Below are positions 1-5,280 of a stretch of 5,396 nucleotides of DNA, in pieces. Below the pieces are notes generated by a model. That model was not told where the DNA came from and searched no databases. It saw only the letters and a program-made list of their open reading frames with translations. A program made the translations under genes and the position numbers. This DNA comes from Candidatus Woesearchaeota archaeon (lineage in GTDB: Archaea; Nanobdellota; Nanobdellia; SCGC-AAA011-G17; JACPNG01), in assembly GCA_018303705.1 (NCBI GenBank), contig JAGVXQ010000061.1:2695-8090 (forward strand), in the 5' to 3' direction. Position 1 is the stretch's first letter. Every line of letters begins with the position of its first letter.

Positions 1-1365
1 TAATATTTTTCTCACGACATCAGGGTTTGCTTGGCCGTTTGTCTTTTTCATTATGACACCGATTATGAAGTTGAATGATTCTTCTTTGCCTGATTTGTAA
101 TCCTTTACAGCAACAAGGCATTCTTTTATTGATTCTTTCACAATGCCTATTAAATCGGATTCAGAGCTTATGACTGTTAAGCCATGTTCCTTGACATAAG
201 AATTAATGTCAAATGGCTTTTCTATCAGCTTTTCAAGTATTTTTTGGGCATTGTTGTCTGTTATCTGCTTGTTTTCAACTAATTTCAAGAGATGTATGAT
301 GTGCTTTTCATCTAGTTCAAGCTCGTGCAACTCTCTTTTGTTGTAATTGACGACACGCATGAGTTCGTGCCTTAACCAGCGAGCAGCAAGCTTAGGATCT
401 ATTTCAACTGCTGTTTTTTCAAAAAGCTCTGCTAGTTTGTATTCTGCTGCAAGGATTTCTGCATCTTTCTGCTCTAGCTTCATGTCTTCTGTGTACCTAA
501 CTACTTTTTGATGTGGCAGTTCTGGTATTGATTTTCTTATGGCGTCTATGTAATCATAATCAATTTCTATCATTGTAAGGTCTGTGTCAAAGATATAGCC
601 ATAATCTTCTTCTGACTCCTTAGATCGCTGAAATGTTGTAATATTCTTTTCTGAGTCCCAGCCCCTGGTTTCCCTTGTAGAGATGCCTTTTCCTTCTTTG
701 ATGAGCTGTTCCTGCCTTGCAGCCTCGTACGTTACTGCCTTTTCTATGGCCTGGAAGCCATTGATGTTTTTTATTTCAACTCGTTCATAGCCTTGCATGC
801 TTATGTTAACATCTGCTTTTATTGTTCCCGACTTAGGGTCAAAAATTCCAAGGTAGCTTATTATTGCATTTAGCTTTTTTATGAATTCCTTTGCTTCCTC
901 TGCAGTGCTTATGTCTGGCTCTGTTACTATCTCGCACAATGGAATTCCAGCGCGGTTGTAATCTACTAAGACATAGCTTGGAAAATGTATCAAAGCGCCT
1001 GGATCTTCCTCGAGATGAATCCTTCTTAAGCTTATTTTTTTGCCTGAATCCAGGGTTATGAAGCCATGTTCGCCAATGGGAATTTCATACTGTGTTATCT
1101 GGTAATTCTTGGTCATGTCAGGATAGAAATATGTCTTCCTTGAAAAAAAGAATTCCTTGTTTATGGTGAAATTAAGTGCTAATGCAAGCTTTATTGCGTG
1201 TTCAACTGCCTTTTTGTTCAAAACCGGCTTTGATCCAGGCATTCCAAGGCATGTAACGCATGTTGTTGAGTTTGGAGTAGAATCTTCACTTGGAATCTTG
1301 CAGCCACAAAATAATTTTGAATTTAGCCTGTTTAGAGATACATGAACTTCCAGGCCTATTAGCAT
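1..1365 (-). CDS. gatB: Asp-tRNA(Asn)/Glu-tRNA(Gln) amidotransferase subunit B (3' end cut by window edge)
   Basis: GatB is the tRNA-binding kinase subunit of cytoplasmic GatCAB. It activates the misacylated Glu-tRNA(Gln) or Asp-tRNA(Asn) with ATP so that ammonia from GatA can amidate it. I translated 455 codons without a stop from the ATG at 1365 to base 1. The protein opens with IGLEVHV (residues 3-9), then SKLFCGC (16-22) and CVTCLGMPG (36-44), which together give a four-cysteine zinc-type site. YFYPDMTKNYQITQYE (79-94), HLEEDPGA (117-124) and VDYNRAGIPLCEIVTEPDI (134-152) form the GatB catalytic core. ADVNIS follows near residue 185. The C-terminal YqeY-like tRNA-binding tail ends in GQANPDVVRKIL, which is usually close to the GatB terminus, so only a few residues are probably missing. 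There is no inserted AspRS-like domain, so this is GatB and not archaeal GatE. The start is supported by a TATA box 22 bases upstream. No gatA or gatC is visible here. The identification is very secure. Confidence 0.96.
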   Translation of the reverse strand, partial: MLIGLEVHVSLNRLNSKLFCGCKIPSEDSTPNSTTCVTCLGMPGSKPVLNKKAVEHAIKLALALNFTINKEFFFSRKTYFYPDMTKNYQITQYEIPIGEHGFITLDSGKKISLRRIHLEEDPGALIHFPSYVLVDYNRAGIPLCEIVTEPDISTAEEAKEFIKKLNAIISYLGIFDPKSGTIKADVNISMQGYERVEIKNINGFQAIEKAVTYEAARQEQLIKEGKGISTRETRGWDSEKNITTFQRSKESEEDYGYIFDTDLTMIEIDYDYIDAIRKSIPELPHQKVVRYTEDMKLEQKDAEILAAEYKLAELFEKTAVEIDPKLAARWLRHELMRVVNYNKRELHELELDEKHIIHLLKLVENKQITDNNAQKILEKLIEKPFDINSYVKEHGLTVISSESDLIGIVKESIKECLVAVKDYKSGKEESFNFIIGVIMKKTNGQANPDVVRKIL

Positions 1366-1386
1366 GATGTTTTAAAATATGATTGG

Positions 1387-1396
1387 TTTAAATAAG
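1387..1396 (-). promoter_or_regulatory. Archaeal TATA box of gatB
   Basis: On the minus strand the sequence reads CTTATTTAAA, preceded by CCGCACAAA, which is a purine/A-rich BRE-like stretch. The near edge of the box is 22 bases from the gatB ATG. In Archaea transcription starts roughly 25 bases downstream of the box centre, so the mRNA should begin at or next to the ATG, giving a leaderless transcript. No Shine-Dalgarno motif precedes the ATG, which agrees with this. The box lies in the 40-base gap behind the upstream operon, so gatB probably has its own promoter. The TSS position is an inference. Confidence 0.7.
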
Positions 1397-1405
1397 TTTG
1401 TGCGG

Positions 1406-1618
1406 TTAGTTTGAATAGGCTCCGTTTTGTTTAGGGATTGTACTATAAATTACTCTCAGCTTATAATATTCAATCCATTCGTTAAGCTGTTTGTATATGC
1501 GAATAAGGCAGGCAGCTGTCCTAATATCTCCAGATCCTTGCCTTTCATGAGCCTTTTCCAATTCTCTTCTTGCAAGATATTCAGTATTGACTTTTTTTAA
1601 TGCTAGGGCTGCACCCAA
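1406..1618 (-). CDS. Hypothetical protein, C-terminal part of a probably frame-broken gene
   Basis: I do not recognise this family. The frame ends at TAA (1406-1408). Its only available start is a TTG at 1618, with an in-frame TAG just upstream and no visible ribosome binding site, so it is unlikely to be an independent gene. It overlaps the preceding frame (1581-1805) by 38 bases. The roughly 70 residues are charged and mostly helical in character, with LARRELEKAHERQ near the beginning and a run ending in YKQLNEWIEYYKL. Joined to the preceding frame by a one-base shift it gives a single protein of about 132 residues encoded directly after gltX. It lacks a signal peptide and membrane segments and shows no GatC-like features. 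It could be a real gene with a sequencing indel, a fresh pseudogene, or a product of slippage at an A7 or T5 run. Confidence 0.55.
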   Translation of the reverse strand: MGAALALKKVNTEYLARRELEKAHERQGSGDIRTAACLIRIYKQLNEWIEYYKLRVIYSTIPKQNGAYSN

Positions 1619-1805
1619 AAACTATCTTTCTTAGGTCTGACATGACCTCTTTTTTTACATGATCCTTGTCTTCTTTTTCAGTGTCCCTAATATATTCAAC
1701 TCTTGTTAATGTTGTATTTATTATTGAAGACGCTCTTGGTGATATTCTGCTACATATTGCATCCAGAGAATCCTTGCTTTTGTCAATAGTGTTGATGAGC
1801 TTCAT
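1581..1805 (-). CDS. Hypothetical protein coupled to gltX, N-terminal part of a probably frame-broken gene
   Basis: The family is not recognised. The ATG at 1805 is one base after the gltX stop (TGA-G-ATG), a spacing typical of translational coupling, so this gene almost certainly lies in the gltX operon. The 74-codon frame starts MKLINTIDKSKD and continues with charged, helix-like sequence including TEKEDKDHVKKEVMSDLRK, then ends at 1581 in a less convincing tail, FGCSPSIKKSQY. The next frame (1406-1618) takes over within this tail, and the combined length of 400 bases is 133 codons plus one extra base. I infer one original protein of about 132 residues. There are no cysteine clusters, membrane segments or signal peptide. 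Its position between gltX and gatB suggests, but does not prove, a link to aminoacyl-tRNA metabolism. Confidence 0.6.
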   Translation of the reverse strand: MKLINTIDKSKDSLDAICSRISPRASSIINTTLTRVEYIRDTEKEDKDHVKKEVMSDLRKIVFGCSPSIKKSQY

Positions 1806-1806
1806 C

Positions 1807-3465
1807 TCAATTGTGTGTATACCAGAAGGTTAGGCTGCCTTTCTCTTTCTTGTCAAGCTTAACAAAGCCAAATCTGATGAACTGGACTTGGTCACCTTTC
1901 TTAAGCTTTTTTAGTGATTTTTCTCCAAGGCCTTTTTTTATTGTTCCATCTGGCATGAGCACTTCTATGTTTACAAGGTTTTCTGATGCAGGAAGCCAAT
2001 GTATAAGCTTTGCGCTTTGGTTAGAATCATGTTCTTTGCTTATGAATTCGTTGTCCTTGAAATTAAACAAGTTCATGAACCTGTAAGTTTTGCCTTGTTC
2101 AAGGTTATCTGAAATGTAAAATTCATCTGTTGTCGAGAATTTTCTATGACCTCTCTCAGAAAAGTCTGGATGCAGTGGAACTTCTACTTTCATCTTTTTT
2201 GTTCCAGTGATCTTTATTTTTTTTGGGTTCTCTATGAAAAAATAACGGCTGCACTTTCTGTCTATTATTCTACGGTTTTCAGTATGCAATGATTCTATTG
2301 GGACTGTTATCTCTGCCCGAGTTAGACCTATGCTTAAGAATAGCTTTCTTATTGATTCAGGTTCAAATCCTCGACGCTTCAATGATTGCAATGACCATGT
2401 CCTTGGGTCGTCCCAGCCAGTATATTCGCCGGATTCAACTTCTTTTCGAGCTTTGCTTTTGCTTATCTTTATGCCCTCTATTTGCAACAAGCCGCTGTGA
2501 ATCAAAACAGGGCTAGGCCAATTTAATATGTCCCAGATGTATTTTTCCATCTGGCTTTCTATCATCAATTCCTTGCCCCTTATGACGTGGGTTATGCCAA
2601 GCAGATGGTCGTCTACTGCCCATGAGAATTCGAGCAATGGCCAAGCTCGGTATTTCTTCTTGACTCTTGGGTGGGATTTTTCGGATATCCTGAACAAAAC
2701 TCTGTCTCGAAAGGCAGGGTTTGGATCCTGCATGCCTGTCTTTATCCTAAGAACCGCTGAACCTTCCTTGCATTTCTTGTTAATCATCCTATCAAATTCC
2801 TTAAGATTCCTTTCAATTGGATTATTCCTGCATGAGCATTCAATGCCTTTGGCTCTATTCTCTCGCAATTTTTCAGCATTGCAGAAGCAGACATAGGCCT
2901 TGTTTTTGCTTATCAATTCTTTGGCGTATTCATAGTATATTTCAAGCCTGTCTGACTTGTAGATTATGCTTCTTTCGAATTTTATGCCTAGCCATTCAAG
3001 TCCTTCTGGTATTAGCTTGTAAGCATCTTTGCTTATTGGCTTTTCATCGCTGCCAATTGTATCATCTATTATCAATAGGAGCTTTCCATTATATTTTTTT
3101 GAGTATTCATCATTTATTATGCATGTGTATGCGTTGCCAATATGCAATGCACCAGAAGGGAACGGGGCTATTCTCATTACAATGCCTTTATTTGCATCTG
3201 GAAGCTCAGGCAATGTTTTTGTTTCGTCTTTCTTGTGCTCTTCAAGAAGCTCTGGAGCGATTTGAGAAAGCCTTTTTTCCTGTTCTTCGATGGTCAATGA
3301 ATTTATTTCGTTGATTGCCTTAGAAACTTCTTGTTGCAATTCTTTGATGTTAGATTTTAATAATGGGCTTGTGCCAAGAACCTTCGCTATAACGGCGTCT
3401 GCTGAAGCCTTGCCATCATGCCTTACTGCGTTCTGCAATGCATATTTTAACACAATGTCTTTCAT
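1807..3465 (-). CDS. gltX: Archaeal-type glutamyl-tRNA synthetase (probably non-discriminating)
   Basis: This cytoplasmic class I synthetase attaches glutamate to tRNA-Glu and, where GatCAB is used, also to tRNA-Gln. With the ATG at 3465 the protein has 552 residues, which is normal for archaeal GluRS. The N-terminal helical region (1-95) opens MKDIVLKYALQNAV, as expected for the family. RIAPFPSGALHIGN (about 98-111) carries the HIGH-like motif with Asn in the last position, and KISKSK (333-338) is the KMSKS motif. The pairs CFC (193-195) and CSC (210-212) form a likely zinc knob. EFSWAVDDHLLGITHVIRGKE (from about 279) lines the active site, and the region after about 400 matches the beta-barrel anticodon-binding half. 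The frame stays open upstream to a TTG at 3531, but the TATA box lies inside that extension, so 3465 is the likely start. The gene is followed after one base by the unknown gene at 1805 and sits one gene away from gatB. Confidence 0.96.
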   Translation of the reverse strand: MKDIVLKYALQNAVRHDGKASADAVIAKVLGTSPLLKSNIKELQQEVSKAINEINSLTIEEQEKRLSQIAPELLEEHKKDETKTLPELPDANKGIVMRIAPFPSGALHIGNAYTCIINDEYSKKYNGKLLLIIDDTIGSDEKPISKDAYKLIPEGLEWLGIKFERSIIYKSDRLEIYYEYAKELISKNKAYVCFCNAEKLRENRAKGIECSCRNNPIERNLKEFDRMINKKCKEGSAVLRIKTGMQDPNPAFRDRVLFRISEKSHPRVKKKYRAWPLLEFSWAVDDHLLGITHVIRGKELMIESQMEKYIWDILNWPSPVLIHSGLLQIEGIKISKSKARKEVESGEYTGWDDPRTWSLQSLKRRGFEPESIRKLFLSIGLTRAEITVPIESLHTENRRIIDRKCSRYFFIENPKKIKITGTKKMKVEVPLHPDFSERGHRKFSTTDEFYISDNLEQGKTYRFMNLFNFKDNEFISKEHDSNQSAKLIHWLPASENLVNIEVLMPDGTIKKGLGEKSLKKLKKGDQVQFIRFGFVKLDKKEKGSLTFWYTHN

Positions 3466-3487
3466 GGATAAATCAACTTCATGTTTG

Positions 3488-3495
3488 TTTAAATA
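3488..3495 (-). promoter_or_regulatory. Archaeal TATA box of gltX
   Basis: The minus strand reads CATATTTAAACA here, preceded by CCCGCAA, closely resembling the gatB promoter. The near edge is 23 bases upstream of the ATG at 3465, which predicts transcription starting at or very near that codon. This argues against the longer TTG-initiated frame beginning at 3531, because its first codons would lie upstream of the transcript. Confidence 0.7.
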
Positions 3496-3534
3496 TGTTG
3501 CGGGAAAGTTTTGCACATTTGTAAAAAGCAATAC

Positions 3535-3542
3535 TTATAAAA
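3535..3542 (+). promoter_or_regulatory. Archaeal TATA box of the DUF2238-like membrane protein gene
   Basis: TTATAAAA lies on the plus strand about 20 bases before the ATG at 3563, with an A-rich BRE-like stretch (GTAAAAAGCAA) just before it. The spacing predicts a leaderless or nearly leaderless mRNA. It shares a 97-base divergent intergenic region with the gltX promoter. The two TATA boxes are about 40 bases apart and point outward, so one bound regulator could affect both. Confidence 0.65.
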
Positions 3543-3562
3543 CAAGCCCAGATAAATAGATT

Positions 3563-4261
3563 ATGCTAAAATATCTGAAAGAAATAACACTGAACTCCAT
3601 TATATCATTTTCATTGAATTTCATGCTTATAATATTGGTTCCTTACCTTATGTATGCAAAGCAGTATTTGCTTGCGTTGTCTGCATTGGCTGCAGTAATT
3701 ATTTCTTTGACACCTGCAATATTGAGAAGAAATTACAACATAAATATGCCATTGGGCATTAGCTTCTTGGTTACCCTTGTGCTGTACCTGCATACAATAG
3801 GGATTTCTTTCAGGCTTTATAGCAGGCTACCTTATTATGATGTTACGCTCCATATAATTGGCAGCATGGTTGTTGCACTATTGGGCTTTGCAATAGTTTA
3901 TACTATGCACTTTACAAAGAAAGTAAGCCTTTCAATACCGTTGATAGGGTTGTTTACTGTGATATTTGCATTAGCTGTAGGTGCATTGTGGGAGGTTGGG
4001 GAGTTTGCCGCAGACCAATTTTTGGGAACTCATGCACAGCCAGACAATTTTGACACCATGACTGATATGATATATGACACTGTTGCTGGAATCATTACGG
4101 CTATTGCGGCGATGTTTTACGTGAATAATACACCGAAAACTAAGCTTTCTGAAATTATACATCCTTTTGATATGCTGCTGAGCATAAAGAACAAGGAGAG
4201 ATTCGACAAGCTATCTGTCAGGGGACATGAAACATACTTTGAGAGAAATGAGAAGGGATGA
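3563..4261 (+). CDS. Six-helix membrane protein, DUF2238/YjdF-like
   Basis: This 232-residue integral membrane protein shows hydrophobic segments at about 12-30, 35-53, 63-82, 96-115, 122-141 and 172-187. Three acidic/histidine motifs lie at or near membrane edges: YYDVTLH (91-97, with D93 and H97), ALWEVGEFAAD (141-151, with W143, E144, E147 and D151), and FDTMTDMIYDT (163-173, with D164, D168 and D172). The order D..H, WE..E...D, DT..D...DT is characteristic of the DUF2238/YjdF family (PF09997), for which I know no established biochemical function. The conserved acidic and His residues could bind metal or form an active site in the membrane, but that is speculation. The C-terminal 45 residues are charged and probably cytoplasmic. 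Its stop codon directly abuts that of the convergent glycosyltransferase gene, with no bases between. The family call rests on motifs read by eye. Confidence 0.8.
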   Translation: MLKYLKEITLNSIISFSLNFMLIILVPYLMYAKQYLLALSALAAVIISLTPAILRRNYNINMPLGISFLVTLVLYLHTIGISFRLYSRLPYYDVTLHIIGSMVVALLGFAIVYTMHFTKKVSLSIPLIGLFTVIFALAVGALWEVGEFAADQFLGTHAQPDNFDTMTDMIYDTVAGIITAIAAMFYVNNTPKTKLSEIIHPFDMLLSIKNKERFDKLSVRGHETYFERNEKG

Positions 4262-4984
4262 TTACCTGTAAGAAGTTCTATTGCCTTTAGGATTGAAATA
4301 TTCAATGTAATCTGCCATGAATCTTTTTAGGAATCCTTCGTTCGAAAGCCTTCTTGTTGATGTCATTACGTAACTGTCTACAATGAATTTCAATGGTTTT
4401 TCCATTCTTAGTTTTCTAAGGAAATCAACATCTTCCATGGGCTCTTTGGTTTCATCAAACGCTTTGCCATGTCTGTATCTTATCCTTTGCATATATGCCT
4501 TGTCAGTAAACATGAATATTCCTGCGCCGTTTATGAGAGCAGGGTTGAACAATGTAAGGAACCTGCTAAATTGGCTGCAAAAATTGACATAGTTGTAATA
4601 TAGCTTGTTTGTGAGTGTGTTTTCGTCAGGATATATTTTTGCTTTTCCACCTGAATACTTGCCTTCATCCATGCAGGCAACGGCTTTTTCAATCAATGAA
4701 TTTTCCATGGTGGTGTCTGCGTCAAGAAAAGCTATGATTTCACCAAAGGACTTGCTGATGCCAAGGTTTTTTGCCTTTGAAATGCTTTGCTCAGGAATCT
4801 CGTAAACATATGGGGTGTAGACCCTTGAGATTTCTGCTGTCTTGTCTGTGCTACCATTGCTAACAACTATGGCTTCTATGTTATTGTATGTCTGGTTTTT
4901 TACTGATGCTAGGCATCTTGCTATGTATTTTTCTTCGTTATATGCTGCTATGACAACAGAGACTCTTGTTTTCAAGGTTTTCAT
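4262..4984 (-). CDS. Family 2 glycosyltransferase (GT-A fold)
   Basis: This is a probable inverting glycosyltransferase that moves a sugar from a nucleotide-sugar donor, acting at the cytoplasmic membrane face or in the cytoplasm. The ATG-started protein has 240 residues and no membrane segment. SVVIAAYNEEKYIARCL (9-25) is the classic GT2 opening, VVSNGSTDKT (40-49) contains the nucleotide-binding Asp47, and FLDADT (86-91) gives the metal-binding DxD motif. NGAGIFMF (152-159) is the acceptor-side loop, and MEDVDFLRKL (183-192) carries the catalytic-base ED motif. All key motifs are present, so the enzyme looks active. Donor and acceptor cannot be told from sequence; a glycolipid, S-layer glycan or polysaccharide are all possible. 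A TTG start at 4999 would add only five residues and sits upstream of the predicted transcription start, so I use the ATG at 4984. It has its own promoter and is convergent with the membrane-protein gene. Confidence 0.9.
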   Translation of the reverse strand: MKTLKTRVSVVIAAYNEEKYIARCLASVKNQTYNNIEAIVVSNGSTDKTAEISRVYTPYVYEIPEQSISKAKNLGISKSFGEIIAFLDADTTMENSLIEKAVACMDEGKYSGGKAKIYPDENTLTNKLYYNYVNFCSQFSRFLTLFNPALINGAGIFMFTDKAYMQRIRYRHGKAFDETKEPMEDVDFLRKLRMEKPLKFIVDSYVMTSTRRLSNEGFLKRFMADYIEYFNPKGNRTSYR

Positions 4985-5004
4985 GGTTTTGTGGAGCAAG
5001 GAAA

Positions 5005-5025
5005 CTCAGCATTTTTAAAGCTGAG
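5005..5025. repeat. Perfect inverted repeat enclosing the glycosyltransferase TATA box
   Basis: CTCAGC (5005-5010) and GCTGAG (5020-5025) are perfect six-base inverted arms around the nine-base centre ATTTTTAAA, which holds the TATA box used on the minus strand. Dimeric regulators commonly bind such symmetric sites, and occupation here would block TBP/TFB. As RNA it would form a 6-bp stem with a 9-base loop, so a fortuitous hairpin is an alternative. Confidence 0.5.
5012..5019 (-). promoter_or_regulatory. Archaeal TATA box of the glycosyltransferase gene
   Basis: The minus strand reads TTTAAAAA, with its near edge 28 bases upstream of the ATG at 4984. This predicts transcription starting within about five bases of that codon. 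It is slightly farther from the start than the other boxes in this window, and no Shine-Dalgarno is visible. The box sits at the junction with the tnpB relic, so the promoter may have been shaped by the insertion or its decay. Confidence 0.55.
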
Positions 5026-5031
5026 ATGAAT

Positions 5032-5280
5032 TGCTGCCCTCCTTAGCATGTTGTCAGACGTAAATTTTCCAATGTTCCAGGGAATTACATAAGTTTTTTC
5101 CATTGCAATCATTGTGGTTTTTCCTTGAATGCTGACCTAAACGCAAGCTATAACTTTGCTAAACACCACAGCATGCCTGATTGTGTTTCGGCTGATGTAA
5201 ACCAGCCACACAGCAGGAGTGATGAAGCCAAAGCCTTACAAGGAACTGAGGCAGAGCTCACGGCTAACGCTCATCGCTAA
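5032..5280 (+). pseudogene. tnpB: Decayed 3' end of an IS605/IS1341-type tnpB (zinc ribbon and C-terminal tail only)
   Basis: TnpB is the RNA-guided RuvC-type nuclease carried by IS200/IS605-family elements. Only its C-terminal end remains. The frame is open from 5047 to the TAA at 5278-5280 (77 codons) and has no usable start at its beginning. It contains HCNHCGFSLNADLNASYNF: the second CxxC knuckle of the OrfB zinc ribbon (TGC 5104, TGT 5113) followed directly by the NADLNAS block, whose Asp (5134-5136) is the third RuvC catalytic residue. The remaining tail, from FAKHHSMPDC to ANAHR, resembles IS1341-type TnpB ends. Upstream in the same frame, CCPP-stop-HV (5032-5052) looks like a degraded first knuckle, normally CPxCGHV, with a TAG at 5044. 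Nothing of the helix-turn-helix, the RuvC-I or RuvC-II motifs, or a tnpA is present. The fragment cannot encode a working nuclease. Confidence 0.85.

Noticed and set aside
1..1365. GatE, the archaeal Gln-specific amidotransferase subunit, instead of GatB.
   Set aside because: The protein runs through the GatB motifs without the AspRS-like insertion that marks GatE.
1406..1805. GatC as the identity of the small protein between gltX and gatB.
   Set aside because: The position would suit GatC, but neither reading frame nor their fusion shows the GatC helical pattern or its conserved leucine/aspartate motifs.
1811..3314. Several plus-strand open frames of 75-165 codons opposite gltX.
   Set aside because: They are antisense shadows of gltX, with improbable Cys/Leu/Phe/Ser-rich composition and no promoter or domain.
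3466..3531. A 22-residue N-terminal extension of gltX from a TTG start.
   Set aside because: It contains the gltX TATA box and has no counterpart in typical GluRS N-termini.
4985..4999. A five-residue extension of the glycosyltransferase from a TTG at 4999.
   Set aside because: The start is rare, lies upstream of the predicted transcription start, and adds nothing to the GT2 domain.
4981..5112. A 43-codon minus-strand frame whose TGA overlaps the glycosyltransferase ATG as ATGA, starting MIAMEKTYVIPW and faintly resembling the start of ribosomal protein L31e.
   Set aside because: It lies antisense to the tnpB relic, which has much clearer motifs, and the glycosyltransferase TATA box falls inside it. 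The resemblance to L31e stops after a few residues.
5219..5249. GTGATGA followed 20 bases later by CTGA, suggesting a C/D box guide RNA.
   Set aside because: The bases encode part of the TnpB tail (around RSDEAKA), and no convincing C'/D' pair or closing stem is present.
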